NCBI GenBank assembly: GCA_016930895.1
Contig: JAFGFV010000376.1
Coordinates: 1 to 16,785, forward strand
From: Spirochaetales bacterium
GTDB taxonomy: Bacteria; Spirochaetota; Spirochaetia; SZUA-6; DRHE01
Direction: 5' to 3'
Length of the DNA stretch: 16,785 bases
Under the pieces are notes generated by a model that saw nothing but the letters and a program-made list of their open reading frames with translations, searched no databases and had not been told where the DNA came from. How positions within the stretch are numbered: position 1 is the first letter of the stretch; each line of letters begins with the position of its first letter. The translations under genes were made by a program, and so were the position numbers. Shown here piece by piece: positions 1 to 5,441 of this stretch.

Positions 1-46
1 ACCCGACGCCACGCACGACCGCTGCGGTGTATGCCGCAGTGCGCTG

Positions 47-70
47 CAGGGCCGCCTTCGGGCGGTTCTG
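47..70 (+). terminator. GC-rich hairpin, possible terminator of an upstream transcript
   Basis: A 10-bp stem (CAGGGCCGCC with GGCGGTTCTG, two G-U pairs) closes on a TTCG tetraloop and is followed by a pyrimidine-rich stretch (71-101) with a TTTT run near 92. A second small hairpin, CTGCGG/CCGCAG, sits just upstream at 22-39. The U-tract is imperfect and distant, so this could instead be an RNA processing structure ahead of the tRNA. The gene it would terminate lies outside the window. Confidence 0.35.
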
Positions 71-125
71 CCCTTCCTTCCCTGATTCCTTTTCTGATTG
101 CAGCAGGGACGGTTCACGAGTTCCC

Positions 126-198
126 GGGGGTATAGCTCAGCGGCTAGAGCGGTGGCTTTGCAAGCCATAGGTCTGGGGTTCAAATCCCCATACCTCCA
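126..198 (+). tRNA. tRNA-Ala (anticodon TGC)
   Basis: A complete 73-nt cloverleaf. The acceptor stem is GGGGGTA (126-132) with TACCTCC (191-197), containing one G-U pair, with discriminator A at 198. The anticodon stem GTGGC/GCCAT encloses the loop TTTGCAA, giving anticodon TGC and alanine identity. The T-arm is TGGGG-TTCAAAT-CCCCA. The 3' CCA is not encoded (the next bases are ACG) and would have to be added enzymatically. tRNA-Ala(UGC) is often found in rRNA spacers, but no 16S or 23S sequence is visible here, so this appears to be a solitary tRNA gene. I see no clear dedicated promoter immediately upstream. Confidence 0.97.
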
Positions 199-361
199 AC
201 GCTCCGGGGTATCGCTCCGACGTGCAGATCTGGGCAGGCGAGTTGGTCGGCTTCCGGGGCAGTCATCCGCGGCGCGCAGCTGCGGTGCCTATTCGGCGAC
301 AGTTCAACAACAATCTCGAGCGCGATCTGTAACCAGCAGGCCGAAAACGTTGTTTACACAG
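199..361. other. intergenic stretch with no recognised gene
   Basis: Between the tRNA and the promoter at 362 I find no convincing coding sequence, Shine-Dalgarno site or known RNA. A weak long-range inverted repeat (TTCGGC near 292 and GCCGAA near 340) is present. The longer open frames crossing this stretch look like chance readings, because they run through the tRNA and the hairpins. Confidence 0.5.
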
Positions 362-389
362 TTGAGGCGGTACGGAGCCGGGATAAGAT
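362..389 (+). promoter_or_regulatory. sigma-70-type promoter for the small RNA
   Basis: TTGAGG (362-367) and TAAGAT (384-389) are separated by 16 bp. The predicted transcription start is near 395-397, exactly at the foot of the next hairpin. This coincidence of predicted start and stem base is the main support. No mapped start is available. Confidence 0.55.
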
Positions 390-394
390 TCCGG

Positions 395-482
395 AGGGCG
401 AGTTTCACCTCCTTTCCTCGCCCTGACTGGTGCCTCAAAGCAGCATTTGGGGATAGATGGCGATCTATCCCCATTCTTTTCT
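395..482 (+). ncRNA. candidate small RNA with an anti-Shine-Dalgarno loop
   Basis: Seen directly: a promoter-like pair upstream (362-389), then an 8-bp perfect stem (AGGGCGAG 395-402 with CTCGCCCT 417-424) closing a 14-nt loop UUUCACCUCCUUUC (403-416). A roughly 24-nt linker follows, then a perfect 10-bp terminator hairpin with a U-rich tail. Predicted length is about 85-90 nt. The loop holds 12 nt, UCACCUCCUUUC, matching the usual 3' end of bacterial 16S rRNA. Inference: it is a trans-acting RNA that could base-pair with ribosome binding sites, comparable in principle to C-rich-loop RNAs such as the alphaproteobacterial cuckoo RNAs or the streptococcal csRNAs. I recognise no known family, and it does not resemble 6S, tmRNA, SRP RNA or RNase P. 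Alternative: an attenuated leader of the nucleosidase gene at 570. Confidence 0.6.
449..482 (+). terminator. strong rho-independent terminator
   Basis: The perfect 10-bp stem GGGGATAGAT (449-458) / ATCTATCCCC (463-472) closes on GGCG and is followed by ATTCTTTTCT. This is the best intrinsic terminator in the window. It closes the small RNA candidate and lies 88 nt upstream of the nucleosidase start. I found no upstream sequence able to pair with the 5' half of the stem, which argues against a simple attenuator. Confidence 0.85.
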
Positions 483-504
483 GTACTCAGTCGATCAGTT
501 GCTC

Positions 505-534
505 TTGACGGCAGGCAGCGAGGCCGGATAGCCT
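505..534 (+). promoter_or_regulatory. possible promoter of the nucleosidase-like gene
   Basis: TTGACG (505-510) and TAGCCT (529-534) are 18 bp apart, just after the terminator at 449-482 and upstream of the GTG start at 570. The -10 match is poor. Its position, separating the small RNA from the gene, makes it plausible. Confidence 0.35.
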
Positions 535-569
535 CGCCTCGGTTGGGGAAGACGGAGGGTCAAGGCTGC

Positions 570-1352
570 GTGGTCAAGGTGCTGGTGGTTTGTCCGGTGC
601 CCGCCGAGTTCAGCGCCTGTCGAGAGGTCCTGCGCATGCGCGACCTGGACGCCATGGCAGGCTGCAGGAGCTCCCATATCGTGATCGGCTCCCTCGAACT
701 GGTGGCCGTGGAATCCGGACCCGGGAAGGCGCGGGCGGCCGCGGCCACGGGCTCCGCATGCCATGCTCACGAGCCCGAGTTGGTGATCGACAGCGGTTCC
801 TGCGCAGGGTTAGACCGCGAGGCGGAGGTCGGGCAGGTGGTGATGGCCACCGCCAGCTGCGAGTACGATATCGGTGGTGACTCGGTTCCCAAGAGGTCGC
901 TCGAAGCGCTGCGGCTGCCTGCGGCGTTTTCGCATCTGGATGCCGGCCGGGCCGCGACGTTGCAGCGGGAGGCCGTGCAAATCGGTGCGCGCGGAGGGCA
1001 CGTGGTCAGACTGGGCCCTCAGGCCTGCGGCGAGTTCCTGGTGCAGTCGCCGGCTCTCCGTGGACGGCTGCATTCCCTGTTCCAGGCCCTGGGCGCCAAT
1101 TGGGAGAGCACGGCGGTGTTTGTGGCAGCTTTCAGGAGCGGCAGGCCCGCCCTCAGCGTGCGCGTCGTGACCGATCTCGGGGGCGAACAGGCCCTCGTCG
1201 AGTTCCGCAGGAACGTGCGGGGAAGGGCCCGGGACCTCTACGGTTACCTGGCTGAGCTGGCGGAGGAGGGCTGGCTCTCCCGGTTCGTGCGCCAGTGGCG
1301 CGAGCTCGACCCGGCGCGCCGACAGCGGCTGGCTGCGACGGTCCGGCCCTGA
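570..1352 (+). CDS. nucleosidase/nucleoside phosphorylase superfamily protein (futalosine hydrolase- or MTA/SAH nucleosidase-like)
   Basis: A 260-residue protein. The start is set at GTG 570 because GGAGG (554-558) lies 11 nt upstream. An in-frame ATG at 447 falls next to the terminator hairpin and would add an unrelated leader. The N-terminus (VKVLVVCPVPAEFSACREVL) resembles the opening of the PNP/UDP phosphorylase fold, and a central stretch (LVAVESGPGKARAAAATGSA, then LVIDSGSCAGL and VGQVVMATASCEYD) fits the conserved core with its glycine-rich nucleoside-binding loop. The late segment VVTDLGGEQALVEFRRN sits where the family usually has its Ser/Asp catalytic region. Such enzymes cleave the N-glycosidic bond of nucleosides. 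I cannot tell whether the substrate is futalosine, methylthioadenosine or something else. Divergence from the family is considerable, so activity is uncertain. Confidence 0.55.
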   Translation: MVKVLVVCPVPAEFSACREVLRMRDLDAMAGCRSSHIVIGSLELVAVESGPGKARAAAATGSACHAHEPELVIDSGSCAGLDREAEVGQVVMATASCEYDIGGDSVPKRSLEALRLPAAFSHLDAGRAATLQREAVQIGARGGHVVRLGPQACGEFLVQSPALRGRLHSLFQALGANWESTAVFVAAFRSGRPALSVRVVTDLGGEQALVEFRRNVRGRARDLYGYLAELAEEGWLSRFVRQWRELDPARRQRLAATVRP

Positions 1353-1395
1353 GCGACTCAGCCGGCGCTCCGTGCCCGCGGCGGCGGCTTTCGTG

Positions 1396-1425
1396 TTGAA
1401 CCGCTCCCCGGGGCTGGTGTATCAT
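1396..1425 (+). promoter_or_regulatory. promoter of the RHH-Usp operon
   Basis: TTGAAC (1396-1401) and TATCAT (1420-1425) are separated by 18 bp. The predicted start near 1432 leaves a leader of about 45 nt before the GTG at 1479. Confidence 0.6.
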
Positions 1426-1478
1426 TGAAATCGAAACCGACCGGTTCCCCAAATTGCCGCCGGCGAAGGAGGAATCCA

Positions 1479-1688
1479 GTGCCGAAGGCCTACGTAGAAA
1501 CGTCCACCGTGCTGCTGGAAGAAATCGACGAGATGGTTCAGGAAGGCTTCTATCACGATCGCACCGAGGCCGTGAACGATGCCCTGATGCTGCTGATCAA
1601 GCACTACAAGCTCTCCAAGCTCCACGCCAAGGATGCCCGCCAAGGCGGGGGTAGTCCGGAACGCCCGCCGGAAGGGCGTGCGCCATGA
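1479..1688 (+). CDS. ribbon-helix-helix (CopG/MetJ-type) DNA-binding protein
   Basis: A 69-residue protein starting at GTG 1479, fixed by a textbook AAGGAGG (1466-1472) 6 nt upstream. A longer reading from ATG 1425 would begin inside the promoter -10 and add an arginine-rich leader. Residues 1-50 fit a ribbon-helix-helix unit: a short strand (AYVETSTVLL), then helix EEIDEMVQEGF, a turn YHDRT in the place of the usual nxSe motif, and helix EAVNDALMLLIKHYKL. The last 20 residues are glycine/proline-rich and look disordered. RHH proteins act as dimers that insert the paired strand into the major groove. Its stop overlaps the next start (ATGA), so it is translationally coupled to the Usp gene and may regulate the shared promoter at 1396-1425. 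That role is inference. Confidence 0.75.
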   Translation: MPKAYVETSTVLLEEIDEMVQEGFYHDRTEAVNDALMLLIKHYKLSKLHAKDARQGGGSPERPPEGRAP

Positions 1689-2536
1689 TCGAACAGGTGG
1701 TGGTGGGCATCGACGGTTCGGAAGCCGCTTTCGATGCATTCACATATGCCAAGCACTTCGCCTCCAGCCTGTCCTGCGAGCTCAAGGCTGTGTTTGTGCT
1801 CGACTCGCGCAAAACCGAGCTGCCGATCATTTACGCCACCGGCCACTTCGACTACGCCTTCGCCCGGACGTACGTTCCCCCGGACCCCGAGCTCAAGGGG
1901 TTCTACGCCAAAATCAGGAAAGACCTGGAAGAGTTCGGACGCAACCTGCTGGACGTGTGCCGGGAAGACTGCGGGAGGGGCGGGATACCTTTCGTCTCGG
2001 TGCTGAGAGAGGGCCTGCCCTCGACGATCCTGGCCGAGGAGAGCCGTTCGGGGGACATTCTGTTCGTGGGGCAGAAGGGGGAGAACGCCCGCTTCGATCG
2101 CACGATCGTGGGATCCACCACGGAAGACGTGGTGCGTTCTTCCCCCCGTCCGGTCATGATCTGTCCCTCGGGGTTCCGCCGGCCTGAGAAGCTGCTGTTC
2201 CCCTACGACGGCTCCATCACCGCCGAACGGGCCCTGCAGTTCTGCATCAACGCCTTCGGGGACTACTGGAAGGAGCTCGTGCTGCTGTTCAGCGAGGAAC
2301 AGGAGAGCTATCTCGAGCGCGAGTTGCACTACCTGAACAAGCACGGGGTCAGCTTCCGCGTCGTGGCGGAGAGAGGGTCGCCTGTGGACACTGTGCTGCA
2401 AGTTGCCCGCCGCGAGGGCTCGGACCTGATCCTGGTCGGCTCGCACGGAAGAAACAAGATCAAAGACTACCTGCTCGGGTCCACCACGGTCCACCTGGTT
2501 CGGGAGAGCGAGATTCCGGTCCTGGTGGTGTACTGA
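1685..2536 (+). CDS. tandem-domain universal stress protein (UspA family)
   Basis: A 283-residue protein with two UspA folds. Domain 1 (about residues 1-160) opens with IEQVVVGIDGSEAAFDAFTY and ends with VGSTTEDVVRSSPRPVMICP. Domain 2 (about 165-283) ends with DLILVGSHGRNKIKDYLLGS and IPVLVVY. Domain 2 has the full nucleotide-binding signature G-x2-G-x9-G-S (GSHG...GS). In domain 1 the matching stretch is GQKGENARFDRTIVGS, with ten residues instead of nine between the glycines, so ATP binding there is doubtful. Usp proteins are cytoplasmic and linked to starvation, redox or energy stress. The gene overlaps the RHH regulator by four bases (ATGA) and has GGAAGG near 1670 as ribosome binding site. 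The client process cannot be read from sequence. Confidence 0.9.
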   Translation: MIEQVVVGIDGSEAAFDAFTYAKHFASSLSCELKAVFVLDSRKTELPIIYATGHFDYAFARTYVPPDPELKGFYAKIRKDLEEFGRNLLDVCREDCGRGGIPFVSVLREGLPSTILAEESRSGDILFVGQKGENARFDRTIVGSTTEDVVRSSPRPVMICPSGFRRPEKLLFPYDGSITAERALQFCINAFGDYWKELVLLFSEEQESYLERELHYLNKHGVSFRVVAERGSPVDTVLQVARREGSDLILVGSHGRNKIKDYLLGSTTVHLVRESEIPVLVVY

Positions 2537-2571
2537 GGGTCGCGGGACGCCATGCAGGATGCACGGGCACC

Positions 2572-3213
2572 GTGATGCAAGAGCCGGCGGCAAATCCTCT
2601 GGCGCGCCGGATGGTGCAGGCCCAGATCCGGGCGCGGGGGATCCGCGACGAACGCGTCTTGGATGTGATGTCCAGACTGCCCCGGGAATCGTTCGTGTCG
2701 GGCGCCGTCGCCGCTGACGCATACGGCGATTTCCCCTTGTCGATCGGCTACGGTCAGACCATCTCCCAGCCCTACATGGTGGCCCTCATGACCCAGGAGC
2801 TTGCCCTGTCCGGAGACGAGCGGGTGCTGGAAGTGGGGACCGGCAGCGGCTATCAGACTGCCATCCTGGCCGAGCTGGCTCTCGAGGTCTACACGATCGA
2901 ACTGGTGGGACCTCTGCTCCGGCGCGCCCGCAGGACGCTGGACCGCCTGGGGTGCGCGAACGTCCATTTCAAGGTCGGCGATGGCTCCCGAGGCTGGCCC
3001 GAAGCGGCTCCCTTCGACAGGATCATCGTCGCGGCGGCAGCCTCGTCGGTCCCCCACGCGCTCACCGAGCAGCTCGCAGACAACGGCATCATGGTGATCC
3101 CGGTCGGCGATTCGAGGAGCTTCCAGACCTTGATGATCCTGACGCGCAGCGGGCGGCACATCGAGTCCCGGGAAGGGATAGGCTGTCGGTTCGTGCCGCT
3201 GATCCAGGGGTAG
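2572..3213 (+). CDS. pcm: protein-L-isoaspartate O-methyltransferase
   Basis: A 213-residue protein, the normal length for bacterial Pcm. It transfers a methyl group from SAM to isoaspartyl residues in aged proteins, starting their repair. Signatures visible: the family-specific IGYGQTISQPYMVALMTQ (about residues 59-76), SAM motif I VLEVGTGSGYQTAILAEL (about 85-102), then DRIIVAAAASSVPHALTEQL and the terminal FVPLIQG. Start is either GTG 2572 or the adjacent ATG 2575, and only a weak AGGA at 2556-2559 serves as ribosome binding site. It follows the stress protein gene by 35 bp in the same direction and may be cotranscribed with it, a sensible pairing for stationary-phase protein maintenance. 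No intrinsic terminator is seen after it, only competing GC-rich hairpins at 3228-3263. Confidence 0.95.
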   Translation: MMQEPAANPLARRMVQAQIRARGIRDERVLDVMSRLPRESFVSGAVAADAYGDFPLSIGYGQTISQPYMVALMTQELALSGDERVLEVGTGSGYQTAILAELALEVYTIELVGPLLRRARRTLDRLGCANVHFKVGDGSRGWPEAAPFDRIIVAAAASSVPHALTEQLADNGIMVIPVGDSRSFQTLMILTRSGRHIESREGIGCRFVPLIQG

Positions 3214-3285
3214 TGGACCTTCCGGGGCCGGGGGCTGCGCCCGGCGTGGGCCCTTCGGCGCAGACAGCAGTCCCGGCGAGCGGCC

Positions 3286-3315
3286 TTGAAACGGAGCGAG
3301 CTTTTGCCGTACTCT
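3286..3315 (+). promoter_or_regulatory. promoter upstream of the DegT-fold gene
   Basis: TTGAAA (3286-3291) and TACTCT (3310-3315) are 18 bp apart. The predicted start near 3322 would leave only about 10 nt before the ATG pair at 3332/3335. The -10 is a modest match. Confidence 0.45.
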
Positions 3316-3331
3316 TGGGCCTCGAGGATTC

Positions 3332-4465
3332 ATGATGTCTGTTCCCCTGAGTCGCCCCACGCTGCGCCGCCGGGATCTCAACGGCGTGCTGAGCTGCCTC
3401 GTCTCCGATCGCATCGGACCCGGGGAGCTGAACGCGGAGTTGGCGGGGAGCCTGGCGCGTCAGCTTGGCACCGCCGGGGGTCTTTGCCTGTCCAGCTACT
3501 CGGCGGCCATAGACCGGGTCCTCGATCTACTGGAGCTGCAGGCAGGGGACCACCTGGCCATGTCGGCGCTGGCGCCCGGGCTCTACAGGGAGGTCTGTCG
3601 CCGCAGAGCAGTCCAGCCCCTGCTGGTGGACGTCGAGGAGCGAAGCCCTCTGCCGGACGCGGCGGCCGTCGAGCGCCTTCTCTCCAAGGGAGTCCGCCCG
3701 AAAGCCATCCTCCTGCACTACACCTTCGGCTACGTGCCTGAAGCGGACGAGCTGCTGCGACTCGGGATTGCGGTGGTGGAGGACGTGACCCACTCTCTGG
3801 GAGGGATCTGGAACGGGGCGCCCTGTGGAGCCCACGGGCAGTTCGCCATCCTCTCGCTGCAGCCGGAGGGAATCATCACCACGGGTCAGGGAGCCGCCGT
3901 GTTCGCCCGGGACCGGAAAACGGCACGGAGTCTCGCCGCCGCCGTGGGCCGGTACGATCGGGACCAGGCGCTCGCGGACATGAACGCCGCTCTGGGGCTG
4001 GCGCAGCTGAGAGAGCTCGAGCGTTTCCTGCGGATGCGGCGGGAGGTCGCTTCCGCGTACCTGCAGGCCGTTGCGCGGTCCCCCCACGGCGCGCTGTTGG
4101 CAGGAGCGCAGAGCGCGGAGACCGATCCTTCCCCCTCCGCTCTGTCCCAGCCTGCAGCGAGCGAGGCGGTGCCGTATGCGTTCGCCGTGGCGCTCCGCGG
4201 CGGGCTTAAGGAGGCGCGGCAGTACGCGGCCAAACGCGGAGTGGAGACCCGCAGAGCCTTCGCTGACGCCGTGCTGGCCCTAAGCGAGGCAGAGGGCGCC
4301 GGGGCGGACCCGCTGGAGGCGGATGCGCCGAACGCCGGCGAAGCCCCGGAACGGTTTCCCCGGGCTTACCAGCTTCTCCTGCGCTCCCTGCAGTTTCCCC
4401 TATACCCGGCCCTGGTCAAGAGGGACGTCCAACTGGTCACCAAGGTGCTGGCCAGCCTGCCCTGA
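3332..4465 (+). CDS. DegT/DnrJ/EryC1-fold protein lacking the PLP lysine
   Basis: A 377-residue protein of normal length for this fold type I aminotransferase family, which normally modifies keto-sugars using pyridoxal phosphate. Family landmarks: the N-terminal LSRPTLRRRDLNGVLSCL, VVEDVTHSLGG (E150-D151, the Asp that usually contacts the PLP ring nitrogen), LSLQPEGIITTGQGAAVF (about 174-191), and MNAALGLAQLRELERFLRMR. A gapless alignment to the usual SFHPTKNLTTGEGG places glycine (Gly180, codon 3869-3871) where the Schiff-base lysine belongs, and Asp151 to Gly180 keeps the family spacing of 29. The aromatic-stacking residue in the EDAAQ motif is also His. It is therefore unlikely to be a transaminase: it may be a dehydratase-like relative (ColD has His at this position), a structural homologue or a regulatory paralogue. 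A Pro/Ser-rich insert (about 252-275) and an acidic stretch near 325-340 are unusual. Start ATG 3332 or 3335, with GAGGA at 3324. Confidence 0.75.
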   Translation: MMSVPLSRPTLRRRDLNGVLSCLVSDRIGPGELNAELAGSLARQLGTAGGLCLSSYSAAIDRVLDLLELQAGDHLAMSALAPGLYREVCRRRAVQPLLVDVEERSPLPDAAAVERLLSKGVRPKAILLHYTFGYVPEADELLRLGIAVVEDVTHSLGGIWNGAPCGAHGQFAILSLQPEGIITTGQGAAVFARDRKTARSLAAAVGRYDRDQALADMNAALGLAQLRELERFLRMRREVASAYLQAVARSPHGALLAGAQSAETDPSPSALSQPAASEAVPYAFAVALRGGLKEARQYAAKRGVETRRAFADAVLALSEAEGAGADPLEADAPNAGEAPERFPRAYQLLLRSLQFPLYPALVKRDVQLVTKVLASLP

Positions 4466-4480
4466 GCCAGCCTGCCCTGA
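4451..4480. repeat. perfect 15-bp tandem duplication over a stop codon
   Basis: GCCAGCCTGCCCTGA occurs twice back to back (4451-4465 and 4466-4480). The first copy encodes the last codons and TGA stop of the DegT-fold gene, so the second repeats the stop just downstream. It looks like a recent slippage duplication with no effect on the protein. Confidence 0.95.
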
Positions 4481-4540
4481 GCCGGTCGGCGGACGCGCCG
4501 GTGGGAGCGGGTGCACCCGTGCGGAGCTGACCCTCTCACC

Positions 4541-4569
4541 TGGACAACGGAAAACCGAACCGGTATAGT
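4541..4569 (+). promoter_or_regulatory. nadK operon promoter
   Basis: TGGACA (4541-4546) and TATAGT (4564-4569) with the optimal 17-bp spacer. This is one of the best matches in the window. The predicted start at 4576-4578 gives a 5' leader of only about 9-11 nt before the nadK ATG. Confidence 0.75.
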
Positions 4570-4586
4570 CTACTTGTACTTCACCC

Positions 4587-5441
4587 ATGGCAAAACGAAT
4601 TCGAAAAGTCATTATCTTCGTCAATTCTGTCAGGGACGAGGCCAGCGAGCTATGCAAGCAAGTCAGCGACTACTGCCGCAAGCTCGGGGCCGAGGTACAG
4701 GTGGTTCCTGTCCGAGGTGACCAGCTGCCGGCGCTCGATCCCGGAATCGATCTGGCCATTACCCTGGGAGGTGACGGCACGTTGCTCTACGGGGCGAGGG
4801 CGCTGGCCGGCGCCGACATACCGATCCTGGCCGTCAATCTGGGGGATTTCGGCTTCATCACCGAGGTCTCCCACCACGAGTGGGCAGAAGCCCTCGACAA
4901 GTACCTGGCCGGGCGGCTGGGGCTGAGCAAACGAATCATGTACGTAGCCCGGGTGCACCGCGACGGCGGGACCCTGGCCGAGTTCAGCGGGCTAAATGAC
5001 GCGGTGATCCGTTCCAGCGATTTCTCCCGGATCATCCGCCTGCGCCTGCAGCTCTCCCACACTCTGGTCGTCCGCTACCGGGCCGACGGGCTCATCGTGG
5101 CCACGCCCACCGGCTCGACGGCATACTCGATGTCCGCCGGCGGTCCGATCCTGCACCCCGAGATGGACGCGTTTGTCCTGAACCCTATCTGCGCCTTCAC
5201 GCTCTCCAACCGTCCGATCGTGGTTCCCGGGAGCGAGTCCCTGGAGGTCGAGGTCGAAGACGGTCAGCGCACCAGTGTCATCCTCGTGGCCGACGGCGAG
5301 ACGAGCTTTGCACTGCGCCCGCGGGACCGGGTGGTGGTCTCCAGGTCCGACAAGCATGCCTGGATCATCCTGTCGGACCGCCGCAACTTCTACGAGGTGC
5401 TGCGCAGCAAGCTCAACTGGGCGGGGGAACCCAATGCTTGA
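4587..5441 (+). CDS. nadK: NAD kinase
   Basis: A 284-residue protein, usual length. It phosphorylates NAD to NADP using ATP or polyphosphate in the cytoplasm. Diagnostic motifs: LGGDGTLL (GGDGT at 61-65, D63 the catalytic/metal-binding Asp), NLGDFGFITEV (84-94), GLNDAVI (136-141, with ND in place of the usual NE), and YRADGLIVATPTGSTAYS (164-181), followed by AGGPILHP. The start is fixed by the strong promoter at 4541-4569. No Shine-Dalgarno sequence precedes the ATG (TACTTCACCC), so initiation probably depends on a very short leader. Its 3' end overlaps recN by 8 nt. The nadK-recN pairing is common in bacteria, and with the following hypothetical gene it matches the treponemal order as I remember it. 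Confidence 0.96.
   Translation: MAKRIRKVIIFVNSVRDEASELCKQVSDYCRKLGAEVQVVPVRGDQLPALDPGIDLAITLGGDGTLLYGARALAGADIPILAVNLGDFGFITEVSHHEWAEALDKYLAGRLGLSKRIMYVARVHRDGGTLAEFSGLNDAVIRSSDFSRIIRLRLQLSHTLVVRYRADGLIVATPTGSTAYSMSAGGPILHPEMDAFVLNPICAFTLSNRPIVVPGSESLEVEVEDGQRTSVILVADGETSFALRPRDRVVVSRSDKHAWIILSDRRNFYEVLRSKLNWAGEPNA

Noticed and set aside
403..416. The CACCTCCTTTC stretch as the true end of a 16S rRNA gene
   Set aside because: None of the conserved helix sequence that precedes the 16S tail is present, and the element lies in the loop of a local hairpin.
98..508. 136-residue open frame across the tRNA and small RNA
   Set aside because: It reads straight through the tRNA and two hairpins, with a Ser/Arg-rich composition. 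It is a chance frame.
447..569. N-terminal extension of the nucleosidase-like gene from ATG 447
   Set aside because: The ATG sits beside the terminator stem at 449-472 and the extension crosses the U-tract. GTG 570 has a proper GGAGG and gives the family-like N-terminus.
1604..2722. 372-residue minus-strand open frame
   Set aside because: It is antisense to the Usp and pcm genes, with His/Arg/Pro-rich composition and no domain. A shadow of high-G+C codon usage.
3228..3263. GC-rich hairpins after pcm as a terminator
   Set aside because: GCCGGG/CCCGGC and CTGCGCC/GGCGCAG can form but compete with each other, and no U-tract follows.
4508..4519. Palindrome CGGGTGCACCCG upstream of the nadK promoter
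   Set aside because: Twelve bases long and about 20 bp upstream of the -35, with no second site. Too weak to call an operator.
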